Shown in pieces: positions 12,919 through 21,407 of a stretch of DNA of 25,518 bases. How positions within the stretch are numbered: position 1 is the first letter of the stretch; every line of letters starts with the position of its first letter. The notes beneath the pieces are model-generated. The model ran no database searches and was not told the DNA's origin. It was given only the letters and a program-made list of their open reading frames with translations. Source of the stretch: a virus; IMG/VR virus record IMGVR_UViG_3300037508_000203, positions 1 through 25,518 of that record; one strand, 5' to 3'. A program made the translations under genes and the position numbers.

Positions 12919-13704
12919 TTAGACCATCGTGATGCCCCATTTGAAGGCCAACCATGCCTGCAGTGAGTCTCGATCAGTGCTGTTCAACACAGAGGAGAAA
13001 CATATAACCTCACCGATCAAGCCAAGCCAGCCACGACCGGCGTTTGTTCTATCGTTACCTAATTGAACTCCTTGAGTCGCGTTAAATGAGGCCGAGCCAT
13101 TATTTAAGATTCGGATGATCGAGGGATCGTCAACGCTTGGCGAAGTGAAATGCGATGTGCTGAATCTGTCGGTTGTTCCGCCATTGATGTAAGCGCGATC
13201 AAAGCCGGTGCCGTCCTGATTGTAAGAAGTGCTGTTGCCGCTAATGCGCCACCCGGGATCATTTGAGCTAGTAATCAATCCGCCAAAGCTAGTATAAGTT
13301 CCGCCAAATGCCCCATCCATGATAACGTAGATTTCAGCTATAGCCGTTGTCGTCGTGTCTGTATTTCGCAGATAATTGTTGTGATTGCTACTGCCCCAAT
13401 CCAAGCATTTTTTGCTGTTGATGCCTGTCACGTACTGCGGACCTGTTGCGCTTTTTGATAGCGTCCATGCTCTGCTGCCCTTGCTGGTAACCGCAGTGAT
13501 TTCCGTTCCCGATGTGGTGACGGTAGTCTCATCGGCAAAGTCGTACCAGAGAACTGGAGATAGCCCTGGCGTTGGATCACCAGCTGATGGCCAAATCGCC
13601 GCACGCCTTGCCACGCTCTGCTCATTCTGGAACCAGAGCCCGGTTGCTGCGCTGCCTGTTGGCACACGCCTGACACCAATCAATCCGCCGTTGAAGCCCA
13701 ACAT
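12919..13704 (-). CDS. LamG/concanavalin-like domain tail protein, receptor-binding candidate
   Basis: 261 residues. After an N-terminal MLGFNGGLIGVRRVPTGSAA, the region from about residue 45 reads as a LamG jelly roll: LWYDFADETTVTTSGTEITA, KGSRAWTLSKSATGPQYV, AEIYVIMDGAFGGTYTSF, FDRAYINGGTTDRFSTSHF, and the closing RGWLGLIGEVICFSSVLN and RDSLQAWLAFKWGI, typical of 'GEvi-f-s-l---er--v--yLa-KwGi' repeats. Such domains bind glycans or proteins at phage tail tips. The gene is visibly less GC-rich than its neighbours, as is common for host-range genes that are exchanged. It directly precedes the chaperone-like gene. Confidence 0.78.
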   Translation of the reverse strand: MLGFNGGLIGVRRVPTGSAATGLWFQNEQSVARRAAIWPSAGDPTPGLSPVLWYDFADETTVTTSGTEITAVTSKGSRAWTLSKSATGPQYVTGINSKKCLDWGSSNHNNYLRNTDTTTTAIAEIYVIMDGAFGGTYTSFGGLITSSNDPGWRISGNSTSYNQDGTGFDRAYINGGTTDRFSTSHFTSPSVDDPSIIRILNNGSASFNATQGVQLGNDRTNAGRGWLGLIGEVICFSSVLNSTDRDSLQAWLAFKWGITMV

Positions 13705-14072
13705 CAGCTGATGTCCTCGTAGCTGATGACCAGCTCCAGGTCGCTGGCAGCGCTGGCCTGTGCGCGGAGGCTGTGGCCTTCCTCCAGGTAGATGTACGCC
13801 TCGCGGGTTACCAGCACCTGGGTGGCATCGGCTGGCACGGTGATGGTCTTGCCGATGGCGAAGCCGGTGGTGCCGTTGTAATGCTCCAGGCTGATGTCAG
13901 CCGCTGCGGCGCCATCCACGTTGGCGCAGTACACCGAATTGATTTTCAGCACCTTGCCGCTGCTGGCGCCATTGCTCAGCGCCGCAGCCATCGATGTGGT
14001 GACGGCATAGCCCACGGTCTTACCGACGACCGTCGTGACCGAGCTGCCTGATTTGATGTTTGGCGCTGCCAT
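13704..14072 (-). CDS. Small beta-rich structural protein
   Basis: 122 residues: MAAPNIKSGSSVTTVVGKTV, then SGKVLKINSVYCANVDGAAA, ISLEHYNGTTGFAIGKTITV, and LVTREAYIYLEEGHSLRAQA with a final DLELVISYEDIS. The alternating strand pattern and the 'Y/I-yLeEGhsLra-As' ending are seen in small phage virion proteins placed next to tail fibres. It has no cysteine cluster or enzymatic motif. Its stop codon shares position 13704 with the start of the LamG-like gene. Likely a tail accessory protein; exact role unknown. Confidence 0.7.
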   Translation of the reverse strand: MAAPNIKSGSSVTTVVGKTVGYAVTTSMAAALSNGASSGKVLKINSVYCANVDGAAAADISLEHYNGTTGFAIGKTITVPADATQVLVTREAYIYLEEGHSLRAQASAASDLELVISYEDIS

Positions 14073-14075
14073 TGA

Positions 14076-14720
14076 TCACTGCCAGGTGGTGTATTGATCT
14101 TCATTCCAGAATAGCGACGCCGCAAAGCCATCGTCATCAGCTGCGGCTCCAGTAGCCGCCCCAGCCGCCCACTCCACATTCACCACCAGGTCGATCTCGC
14201 CGGTCTGCGTTGCAGCGCCAGCAATCCAGATCACATTCACGCCAAGCTCGAAGCCAGGCAGCGGCTCAATGCTCGGCAGCCATGTGCCATCCGTCACCAG
14301 CGACACGGTGGTGTCCACATACCCACCACGCTTCTGCGCCTCCTCCGGTGGCTCCTGGTAACGCCAGCGCATTCCAGCCGGCACGATGTTGGACACGCTG
14401 GACTGGCCTGCCCAGATCTCAGTCGGCAGCAGGAAGCTGACGAATGAACCCTGCTGCCCGCGGTAGTGATCGCGGATGCTGGCCATCTCGGCCTGGGTCA
14501 GGTTCTCATAGCTCAGCTCCATGGTGAGGTTGCTGACGCGGCTGCTGTGCAGGAACTTCACCTGCCCGCCACCAAAGCCAACCTCACGCGAGACAGCAAA
14601 GCGACCCATGCTGTAACTGCGGCCGGTTGGCGTCAGTGTTGGGTATGACGCTGTGGTGACCGCGCCATAGAGGAATGGCTCCTGCGGCTGCCAGTCCCAT
14701 TCCTCCCAGAACGTGGCCAT
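14076..14720 (-). CDS. Minor tail protein, paralog of 16323-16880
   Basis: 214 residues. The middle part aligns by eye with the protein from 16323-16880: PTLTPTGRSY, then NLTMELSYENLTQAEMASIR, DHYRGQQGSFVSFLLPTEIW, AGQSSVSNIVPAGMRWRYQE, PPEE and VDTTVSLV. The C-terminal 60 residues (GVNVIWIAGAATQTGEIDLV, VNVEWAAGAATGAAADDDG) hold an internal repeat of 'VnV-W-AGAAT'. It lies downstream of the tail-tip genes and is probably a distal tail or tip component. It overlaps gene B by one base. A function beyond structural is not shown. Confidence 0.7.
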   Translation of the reverse strand: MATFWEEWDWQPQEPFLYGAVTTASYPTLTPTGRSYSMGRFAVSREVGFGGGQVKFLHSSRVSNLTMELSYENLTQAEMASIRDHYRGQQGSFVSFLLPTEIWAGQSSVSNIVPAGMRWRYQEPPEEAQKRGGYVDTTVSLVTDGTWLPSIEPLPGFELGVNVIWIAGAATQTGEIDLVVNVEWAAGAATGAAADDDGFAASLFWNEDQYTTWQ

Positions 14721-15130
14721 CAGTTCGACAGCGTGATCACGCTGGTGCTGACGCTGAAGGTGCCGCCGGAGGAAACCACCTCGCCGCTGAAGTCCAGGTA
14801 GGCAATCAGTTCATCAGCGCTGCTCGCACCGCCGCGCGCTTTGTAGATCACGCCGCCTGCAGTTGTAAACGTGGCTGATGGCCACGACACCGACGAGAAG
14901 GTGAGAATCTTCTTGTTGGTGTCGTTGGTGATGGTGCAGGTGGTGGCGTTGCCGCCAGCGGTGTAACCAGTGCCGCTGATCTCGCTGCTCACATCATTGC
15001 GCCGGTCGTGCCCGTCCTTGCTGGCCGTGTAGCCGACGCCAACCAGCAGCAGCTTCAAGCTGTCAACCGCAAAATCCAGATCGCCGTTGACCAGATCAGT
15101 CAGCACCGAGTTGTAGACAAAGGAAGCCAT
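14720..15130 (-). CDS. Structural protein of the repeated small tail family (paralog B)
   Basis: 136 residues, starts MASFVYNSVLTDLVNGDLDF. It matches paralog A (12084-12500) along its length: VDSLKLLLVGVGYTASKDGH, VSSEISGTGYTAGG, VSWPSATFTTAGGVIYKA, GASSADELIAYLDFSGE and a serine-rich end. Unlike most genes here it has its own clear Shine-Dalgarno sequence, AGGAG at 15143-15139 with 8 bases to the ATG, and a 19-base gap before it, so it may be translated at a higher level. Likely a beta-rich tail-tip or fibre-attachment protein made in several copies (inference). Confidence 0.77.
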   Translation of the reverse strand: MASFVYNSVLTDLVNGDLDFAVDSLKLLLVGVGYTASKDGHDRRNDVSSEISGTGYTAGGNATTCTITNDTNKKILTFSSVSWPSATFTTAGGVIYKARGGASSADELIAYLDFSGEVVSSGGTFSVSTSVITLSN

Positions 15131-15149
15131 GCTGCACGCTCCTGGTGAT

Positions 15150-15794
15150 TCAGTCTATTGTCCAGCGAATAATGTCCGCCACTGGTGGATACGGTACGGC
15201 TAATGTCTGTCCGGCTACTGCGGTAACAGTGCCGCCAAAGTCAATCATGGCTAAAGGGTACGACGCGCCATAAGTAAGTTCCGAAGATGCTGAAGGCAGC
15301 GGTGTTCGGTAGCACAGCAGTAGCGATTTGGCGCTGAGTGGCCCTGTGGTTGCAGTCCACGTAAGCGATTGCGCTGGATGTATAACCGACTCAACGTTAG
15401 AGGGCTGTGGAGTAAACAATGGAAACTGCCGAGTAGATGGTGTAAACCGAGCAGTTAATCCACCTAAGCTAGTGACGTTGAAAGAGCTTACTGTGTATGG
15501 TTCAGGAAGAACGACAAAACCTCCGGCGTATCGCACATACTGAATGCCTGTGTAATAGTTTCTAAGATAGTCGCCGCCTTTAAGGTAGCCGTTAGCAGTT
15601 GGCAGTTCAACAACGCCAGACGCAATTAACTGATCAACTCGACCTTCAAAACTGCTAGTGTATTGCGTAATGTCAGTGCTGCACAGTATGCAAAACAACG
15701 AATGCTCTCGACCGTGGCCGCGCTGTACCGCCAATCCGTAAGTTGCGAGATAAGTAACAGCCTGGCGAGCGTAAACGTTGATAGAAATTGGCAT
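15150..15794 (-). CDS. Tail protein of the repeated family, long form (paralog C)
   Basis: 214 residues. Shared blocks with paralog D (15799-16320): ELPTANGYLKGGDYLRN, SLTWTATTGPLSAKSLLLCY, LAMIDFGGTVTAVAGQTLAV. An extra N-terminal section (VYARQAVTYLATYGLAVQRG, SLFCILCSTDITQY) and a middle insert (GGLTARFTPSTRQFPLFTPQ) make it longer than A, B and D. The DNA is less GC-rich than the surrounding operon. The gene is preceded by a 4-base gap after D. Function unknown; probably an exposed virion protein because of its divergence and composition. Confidence 0.68.
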   Translation of the reverse strand: MPISINVYARQAVTYLATYGLAVQRGHGREHSLFCILCSTDITQYTSSFEGRVDQLIASGVVELPTANGYLKGGDYLRNYYTGIQYVRYAGGFVVLPEPYTVSSFNVTSLGGLTARFTPSTRQFPLFTPQPSNVESVIHPAQSLTWTATTGPLSAKSLLLCYRTPLPSASSELTYGASYPLAMIDFGGTVTAVAGQTLAVPYPPVADIIRWTID

Positions 15795-15798
15795 GGCT

Positions 15799-16320
15799 CT
15801 AAAGCATAGACCACTTGAAAAGAAGCGCCGATGGCCATGCCACTGTTAATGTAGTGCCAGCAGGTGCAGTCTTGGCTCCATCAAAGTCAATAAGCGCTAA
15901 TGGTACTGATACGGCGTATCTAGGAAGCACCGGATCAGTGGAATCAAATGAAGTACGGCAACAAAGCAGTGCTGAACTCGCGGTGATGCCAGCGCCACTT
16001 GCCAGCCAAGATACATCATCAGCACGCAAGCTAAGCTCACCTGATGAATAAGCAAGCCTGACATTTTGCAAATACTTGCCGCCTACTGTGTAGCCATTTG
16101 CAGTAGATAGTTCGTTGCTGCCCGCCGATGAATACGTTGAAGTGGCAAAATTATACAAAAAACCATCCAACGATGGACTTGTTGGCGTCGAAGAAACGCC
16201 AACACTGCGAAGGATAACAAACAAGGGATTGTAGATAGTACCAAATCCGTCGCGCGGTGTAGCACCAACGTCTAAAAACTGAAAAATAGATCCTGACGAA
16301 CGAAGAACAGTTACAGCCAT
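15799..16320 (-). CDS. Tail protein of the repeated family (paralog D)
   Basis: 173 residues, starts MAVTVLRSSGSIFQFLDVGA. Blocks shared with C: NELSTANGYTVGGKYLQNV, DVSWLASGAGITASSALLCC, LALIDFDGAKTAPAGTTLTV. The GY-GG, W and DF-G positions are also shared with A and B, which suggests one ancestral fold. Sequence before the shared part (PRDGFGTIYNPLFVILRSVG) is its own. Lower GC than neighbouring structural genes. It follows the minor tail gene 16323-16880 with a two-base gap. Likely a tail-tip component; no enzymatic motif. Confidence 0.68.
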   Translation of the reverse strand: MAVTVLRSSGSIFQFLDVGATPRDGFGTIYNPLFVILRSVGVSSTPTSPSLDGFLYNFATSTYSSAGSNELSTANGYTVGGKYLQNVRLAYSSGELSLRADDVSWLASGAGITASSALLCCRTSFDSTDPVLPRYAVSVPLALIDFDGAKTAPAGTTLTVAWPSALLFKWSML

Positions 16321-16322
16321 GG

Positions 16323-16880
16323 CTATGAAGTCGGAAATTGCAGCCTGAACACTGCAATTACTGCAGGCACCTCAACAATCACGCCAGGTGCGCCAGCCCT
16401 TGATAGCGACAGCGTCAGCGTCTGTGATGTGCCATTAGCAGCTGCACCACGACCAGCACTCAAGCCAATCGCAATGGTCGTCGTGAACGGCAGGATGTCG
16501 GCCGTAGGTGCCACAGAGCTGCTCAGCGTCACGCTGACACCATGGCTGCCGCAGGGATAATCCTCAACCGTTGGCGGCTCGACATAGCTCCATGCGTAAC
16601 CCTGCAACGAATAATCAGCCACGCTGCTCACGCCGCTCATCACCTCAGCCGGCAATCCAAAGTTGCCGTATGGTCCGCGGCGCGCCTGGTAGTGCAGCAG
16701 GATCGCCAACACCTGCGCCTCGCTCAGGCCGATGAACTCAAGCTGCAGCGTCGAGTCGATCAGCACGTTGGAATGCCGCACGCGGTTCTCCATGCCGTTC
16801 ACGCCTTGATAGGCCGTGTTCGGGTAGCTGCCAGGCGTGAACGTCCGGCTGCTTGGTACCAGCGCAGGAAAGGTGCTCAT
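16323..16880 (-). CDS. Minor tail protein, paralog of 14076-14720
   Basis: 185 residues: FPALVPSSRTFTPGSYP, VRHSNVLIDSTLQLEFIGLS, EAQVLAILLHYQARRGPYGN, FGLPAEVMSGVSSVADYSLQ, GYAWSYVEPPTVEDYP, VSVTLSSSV. This core corresponds to that of 14076-14720. The C-terminal part (GTSQTLTLSLSRAGAPGVIV) is beta-rich. It sits right after the large tail-hub gene with an ATGA overlap, where siphoviruses encode tip components. Distal tail or tip protein is the best description. Confidence 0.72.
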   Translation of the reverse strand: MSTFPALVPSSRTFTPGSYPNTAYQGVNGMENRVRHSNVLIDSTLQLEFIGLSEAQVLAILLHYQARRGPYGNFGLPAEVMSGVSSVADYSLQGYAWSYVEPPTVEDYPCGSHGVSVTLSSSVAPTADILPFTTTIAIGLSAGRGAAANGTSQTLTLSLSRAGAPGVIVEVPAVIAVFRLQFPTS

Positions 16881-18577
16881 CCGTAGCTATCCAGGCCGTC
16901 GTCTGGATTGGTCACGGTGCCACTCGCTGTGCTTTGAACTGGCACGTTGCCGATCAGCACCTCATCCGATGGCACCACAGCATCTTCAACAGCAGGATCA
17001 AGCGGTGCCGGTGGGTCGATCACTTGGATGTAAACCTCGGCAGGGATGGTTGAATCCGTCGCGCGGCCGGCATCAGCGTCGCAGCTGGGGCCGGTCTTGG
17101 TGGTATCCACCAGCCCAGCTGTATAGGGAACATTGGCCACCGCAACTGCCACGATGCTTCTTCCCAGCGTATCTACTGGATGGTGGATGCACTCGTAGCT
17201 CACCACACCTTCCAGTGATTTGCCCATGGTGACCACCTCATAGAGGAAGTCATGCACAGCCTCGCCAACGCCTACCGATGCGCGCGGCAGCTTGACGCGC
17301 ACCAAGTCGCCAACGCTCACGCTGACGTTGTGCGCCTGGGGCCTTGCCTTGAACGTGACTGAGTGGGTGATGTTCACGCGGCTGGCCAACAGGTAGGCGC
17401 CAAACCTGGCAGCGTGCATCCCGCTGGTGCAGAACTCGCTGAGGTCATGGGTCTCGATTGATAGGTTCGTGCGTGCGGTGTCGGAGTAACGCAGCTCCAC
17501 GGTGCGAACAATGCCGATGTCATCTTCTGCCTGCTGGCGCCACATCACCTGCGCTACGAATGGCTGCCGCTGCGTCAGGTCGCTGTATTCGATGCGGAAC
17601 GAATCCAGCAGGATCGTATCCTCATCGAACTGATACACCGCCACTGAGCTGGTGGTGTTGATTGAGCCATCCACCAGCGTTGGCACCAGCGGCTTCAGGC
17701 CGCGTTTGCCTTGCACGCGGCTGGCACGCACCAGGAAGTAAGGCGCCCACTTCGTGATCAGCTCCTCGTAGTTGATGCTTTCCTTCAGCACGCAGTCACA
17801 CTTCAAACCATTGGCGCCGAGGAATCGCGCGACCGTGGTCAGGCCTGCTGTATCGATCAGGTTGGCATTCAATCCGCCGATGTTGGCAAGCAGCCAGTTG
17901 GTCAGGTCTGCAAAGTTATCGCTCGGGCCAAAGGCCTGATCCGTCAACCGCTGCACATACATGCCGCCGCGAATGAACAGATGCACCTGCCGGTCCCACA
18001 GCGTCGAGCCATCAGCCACCTGCCGCGAGAAGCTGAGCGTTGAGATGCCTGGGTAGCTGCCAATGCTGCCGCAGTTCTGCGGGCAGTTTGGCAGCGTGTA
18101 GCCACTGCGCTGCACAATGGCATTCTCTGGGATCCAATCACCGGCGCGACGGTTGAAGGTTTGGGTGTGGCTGCCATGGCGGCAACCGCCGGAGAACACA
18201 TCACGCACCGGGATCGAATCCATCAATCCCTCGCCCAAGACCAGCAAGTAGAACGCTGTGACTTGATTGGTGGCGCTGTTCTGGAATCGCGCTTCAGTGG
18301 CGCTGGGGCTGATCAACACGCCGCCAACGCCGGCCACTTGGCGGCAGAAGACGATCGGCACCACATCACCCAGGCTGGCGGCTTTCTGTGCCACATCCAG
18401 CGGCCTGGTCACCGCCGCCGGTGGCGACGTGGCAGGTGGTGGCACGATGCCGGTCTGAATGCTCATGACCGGCGCTGGGTTCAGGTCCTGCGCAAAGAAC
18501 GGAATGTCAAGCGCTTTGCCGCCACCGCTAGGCGCGGCTGATGGAGCGCTGAGCGTGGTCGATCCTCTGAACGTCAT
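16877..18577 (-). CDS. Tail tip / hub protein
   Basis: 566 residues. The position (two genes after the tape measure) and size fit a central tail-hub or tip-attachment (gpJ-like) protein, but full-length similarity is not evident by eye. Seen: a proline-rich start (VPPPATSPPAAVTRPLD, about 45-61), AQKAASLGDVVPIVFCRQVA, ADLTNWLLANIGGLNANLID, KCDCVLKESINYEELITKWA, LRYSDTARTNLSIETHDLSE, and a domain FKARPQAHNVSVSVGDLVRV that resembles the hub beta-domain ending in a 'GD-V-v' turn. The last 80 residues are acidic and proline-rich (DPPAPLDPAVEDAVVPSDEV) and probably flexible. It overlaps the genes on both sides (ATGA). Confidence 0.72.
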   Translation of the reverse strand: MTFRGSTTLSAPSAAPSGGGKALDIPFFAQDLNPAPVMSIQTGIVPPPATSPPAAVTRPLDVAQKAASLGDVVPIVFCRQVAGVGGVLISPSATEARFQNSATNQVTAFYLLVLGEGLMDSIPVRDVFSGGCRHGSHTQTFNRRAGDWIPENAIVQRSGYTLPNCPQNCGSIGSYPGISTLSFSRQVADGSTLWDRQVHLFIRGGMYVQRLTDQAFGPSDNFADLTNWLLANIGGLNANLIDTAGLTTVARFLGANGLKCDCVLKESINYEELITKWAPYFLVRASRVQGKRGLKPLVPTLVDGSINTTSSVAVYQFDEDTILLDSFRIEYSDLTQRQPFVAQVMWRQQAEDDIGIVRTVELRYSDTARTNLSIETHDLSEFCTSGMHAARFGAYLLASRVNITHSVTFKARPQAHNVSVSVGDLVRVKLPRASVGVGEAVHDFLYEVVTMGKSLEGVVSYECIHHPVDTLGRSIVAVAVANVPYTAGLVDTTKTGPSCDADAGRATDSTIPAEVYIQVIDPPAPLDPAVEDAVVPSDEVLIGNVPVQSTASGTVTNPDDGLDSYG

Positions 18578-19035
18578 GGCCGGAACCCTGTGCCCATGAT
18601 CGCGCTGGTCAGCGTGCGTGGTGGCACCTGAGCGCCAACAGCGGCAACCGGTGCGCCCAGGGTCATCTCAAGACTGGTCAGGCTGCCGCTGCCGCCCACC
18701 ACCTGACCGGTGTATGACGCGATCAGCTCCTGCCCTGTCTGCGGAACATCGTTCCCGTTGAGCGCATCGAACTGATAGGTGGTCAGATCCACCAGATAGG
18801 CATTCTGAAGTGCTGCTTCAAATGCCGCCACCACAATGCCGGTCGCAGGCGCTGTGATGCTGATGTCAGATTCAACGCCGCTGGCGCCTTCTGTAAAGCC
18901 CTGCGCTGTGAATGCAACGCTGAGCCAGAGATCACCATTGAGCAGCACGGCCTTGCTGTAGTAGCTCTGCCAGCGGTTGATCGTGACACCAGCGGCTGAG
19001 TAAATCCGAAGGTACTGGGATTGCGCGCGTGCCAT
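18574..19035 (-). CDS. Minor tail protein between tape measure and hub
   Basis: 153 residues: ARAQSQYLRIYSAAGVTINR, WQSYYSKAVLLNGDLWLSVA, then ESDISITAPATGIVVAAFEA, YLVDLTTYQFDALNGNDVPQ, TGQELIASYTGQVVGG and LTSLEMTLGAPVAAVGAQVP. It occupies the slot that holds the distal tail / gpM- or gpL-like protein in siphoviruses. The 'f-G-V-g-s--sLtsl---lgsp--pvga-vPpR' ending resembles minor tail proteins with an OB-like beta barrel. It shares its end base with the tape measure gene and overlaps the hub gene. Confidence 0.72.
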   Translation of the reverse strand: MARAQSQYLRIYSAAGVTINRWQSYYSKAVLLNGDLWLSVAFTAQGFTEGASGVESDISITAPATGIVVAAFEAALQNAYLVDLTTYQFDALNGNDVPQTGQELIASYTGQVVGGSGSLTSLEMTLGAPVAAVGAQVPPRTLTSAIMGTGFRP

Positions 19036-21407
19036 CAGGCCAACCCCACTGAGATGCGCGTTGCTGGATTGCGCAGGCTGCTTAGCACGCTCCTGGCGGT
19101 GGCCTGCATGGCGGCCTGCATGTCGCTGAGGGTGACGTACTGCTCACCGCCGAACTGAACAACCGGCCCGGTGGTCACGTTGATTCTGATGTCGCGCGTG
19201 CCGGCTGTGATGCCCTGCGCTTTGACCATGAAGCGGTCAAGCGCTTTGTCCATCTTGGACTCTGGGATGATGTATTCAGACTCTCCGCCTTCACCCACCA
19301 TTGCGATGGTGGGTCTTGTGACCAAACCACCTTCAGCAAATGCTGGAACTTTGATAGGTGTCAACAGTGGCAGCAATCGCAAGCCAAGGAATGGGATTTG
19401 CCTCAACCCTTTTAGAATGTTGTTTAGTGCTGCAATCCAGTTATTGAACAGCTCTGCGCCAAAGCGAAACGCACCGGCGATGATGCCGCGAACGACGCCA
19501 GTGACTGCACCAAACACTGTGACGACGGCTCCTTTTACTTTGCCGAATACTCCTGTCACAAAGCCCGCGGCCGTTTCCCAGTTCTTGCGCCACCACTTGA
19601 AGTAGTTTTCGATTGGCTTTTTCAGGATGTTGTTCACAAAGCCATCCCATCCTTTTTTGAACACACTGCCAAGCCAGGTGATGAACTGACCGAGCGGCTT
19701 GCGGAATGCAATGGCCATCGCCACCACCGCCGCCACGGCCAGCACTGTCCAACCGACAGGGCCAGAGAAGAAGGCCAGCAGCGCTGGCAGCACGGTGCCG
19801 CTCAGGAAGGTCAGCAGGCCTGAGAATGCAGCGCTGATGACGCCCATCGCGGGGCCAAGAGCAGCTGCCCAGGTGGCGATGGTGGCGCCAATCTTGAGCG
19901 CCATAACGAATCTGCCTGCCATGAGCACACCGTTGATCACCTGCACCAACGGCCCGAGCGCAATCACCAGGCCGCCAACGGCTGCGATGGTGCCTTGCAT
20001 CCAATCCGGCAGGCTGCTGAAACCAGTGGCCAGCGAGATGACCAGATCAGTGATCGTGCTGAGCACTGGCATCAATGCAGTGCCAAGCTTCACGCTGATT
20101 TGCATCATGTTGGCCATCAGCTCAACTGTTTTATCGTTGAACTGATCGGCAAGCCTGGCAAACTTTGTTGTTATCGTAGGGATAAACTTCTCAATAGACT
20201 CCCTGCCGCCATTTAATACGGGTATCATTTCGCCGCCTGATTTTTTCATCAGCCGAAATGCCAGATCTGTCTTTTTCGCTCCATCTGGCATTGCGCTCAG
20301 CTTGTCGGCAATGTCTTTCATCACATCGCTTGGGTCTCTTAACTTGCCCGCAGCATCCACTGAGCTGATGCCAAGCTCTTTTAATGCTGCAGCTACACCC
20401 TTTGGCCCTTCAGCCAGTTCTTTCAAGGACTCGATCTGCTCTTTGCTTGATTGCTTGATCAGCTTCACCTGGCCATCGGCGTGCTCTTTGGTCAGGTTCT
20501 TCTCTGTATTGATTCGGGTCTTGATCTGTTCTTCTTCGGCACGCTTGCGCTCTTCAAGCGCATCTTCCTGTTGCTGCTGTGCATCACGAAACTGCCGTGT
20601 GCGTTGCGTCTGCTGCTGCTGGTAGCCACGATCCAACGCCTTCAAAACATTGTCTTCCTCGTCGCGCAATGCTTGCAGCTTTGCTTCCTTCTGCTGGTCA
20701 GTCAGATACTTATCATCCTTAATTGCCTTGGCACGCGCATCAAACTGACGCTTGATTGCGCGTTCCTCTTGCTGCTGTCTATCTTTCGCTGCATCGGCTT
20801 CCTGTCTTGATTGATCATCAAACGAATCACCCAGCAGTCTTGCTTCTGCTTTGTATCGCTTGTTGATTTCTCGCAGTCGATCGTCTGATTCTTTTTCAAG
20901 TGCCGCCAGCCGCTTGTCGGCAGCATCCTGGACCGCCTGAACCTGACGATCCTCGCCATCTTCTACCGCCTGCGTTGCATCCTGCAGCGCCTGCTCAGCT
21001 GTTTGCCCATACTCATCAGTTGCACCGGCAGCTGCAACCATCCCACGAGACAGGTTTGTCATTGCCTTCACAACGACATCAATAGTTGTCCCTCCTGCTT
21101 CAGCCGCTTGCTGCCATTGACTCAAGCTCTCAACGCTGACGCCTGTCCTCTGCGACAGGTCATTCAGATTGTCCGCTGCATCAATGGCACCCTTGGCCAT
21201 GGCCGCCAAGCCAACGCCGCTCACCAATGGCACCAGGCTGCCCAGCGCACCGCTCAGGCCGCCGGCACTCTTGAGCATTCCACCGAGGCCGCTGCTGGCA
21301 TCCTCTGCACCTTTCTTCAAGCCACCGATGCCCTTGGCGAGTGCCGTCACAGCACCTTCGCCATCAACCGATGCCTTGATCTTCAGCAGCGCTTCCATCA
21401 CGGCCAT
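19035..21407 (-). CDS. Tape measure protein
   Basis: 790 residues, the largest gene in the window. After a helical glycine/alanine-rich start (to about 130) comes a highly charged, glutamine-rich coiled coil (about 140-335, for example QQQQEDALEERKRAEEEQIK). Then follows the usual tape-measure block ALKELGISSVDAAGKLRDPS, MPDGAKKTDLAFRLMKKSGG, EMIPVLNGG (341-401), long hydrophobic stretches (roughly 460-580), and the C-terminal signature FAEGGLVTRPTIAMVGEGGE with IIPESK (690-718). Tape measure proteins set tail length and are ejected into the host. At the commonly used 0.15 nm per residue it would span about 118 nm. It shares one base with the chaperone gene upstream, as usual for the order chaperone-tape measure. 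Confidence 0.92.
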   Translation of the reverse strand: MAVMEALLKIKASVDGEGAVTALAKGIGGLKKGAEDASSGLGGMLKSAGGLSGALGSLVPLVSGVGLAAMAKGAIDAADNLNDLSQRTGVSVESLSQWQQAAEAGGTTIDVVVKAMTNLSRGMVAAAGATDEYGQTAEQALQDATQAVEDGEDRQVQAVQDAADKRLAALEKESDDRLREINKRYKAEARLLGDSFDDQSRQEADAAKDRQQQEERAIKRQFDARAKAIKDDKYLTDQQKEAKLQALRDEEDNVLKALDRGYQQQQTQRTRQFRDAQQQQEDALEERKRAEEEQIKTRINTEKNLTKEHADGQVKLIKQSSKEQIESLKELAEGPKGVAAALKELGISSVDAAGKLRDPSDVMKDIADKLSAMPDGAKKTDLAFRLMKKSGGEMIPVLNGGRESIEKFIPTITTKFARLADQFNDKTVELMANMMQISVKLGTALMPVLSTITDLVISLATGFSSLPDWMQGTIAAVGGLVIALGPLVQVINGVLMAGRFVMALKIGATIATWAAALGPAMGVISAAFSGLLTFLSGTVLPALLAFFSGPVGWTVLAVAAVVAMAIAFRKPLGQFITWLGSVFKKGWDGFVNNILKKPIENYFKWWRKNWETAAGFVTGVFGKVKGAVVTVFGAVTGVVRGIIAGAFRFGAELFNNWIAALNNILKGLRQIPFLGLRLLPLLTPIKVPAFAEGGLVTRPTIAMVGEGGESEYIIPESKMDKALDRFMVKAQGITAGTRDIRINVTTGPVVQFGGEQYVTLSDMQAAMQATARSVLSSLRNPATRISVGLA

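Noticed and set aside
19171-20145. Plus-strand frames of 144 and 148 codons inside the tape measure gene
   Set aside because: Their sequence is the reverse of the tape measure codons; no independent signals. A true antisense gene would need expression evidence.
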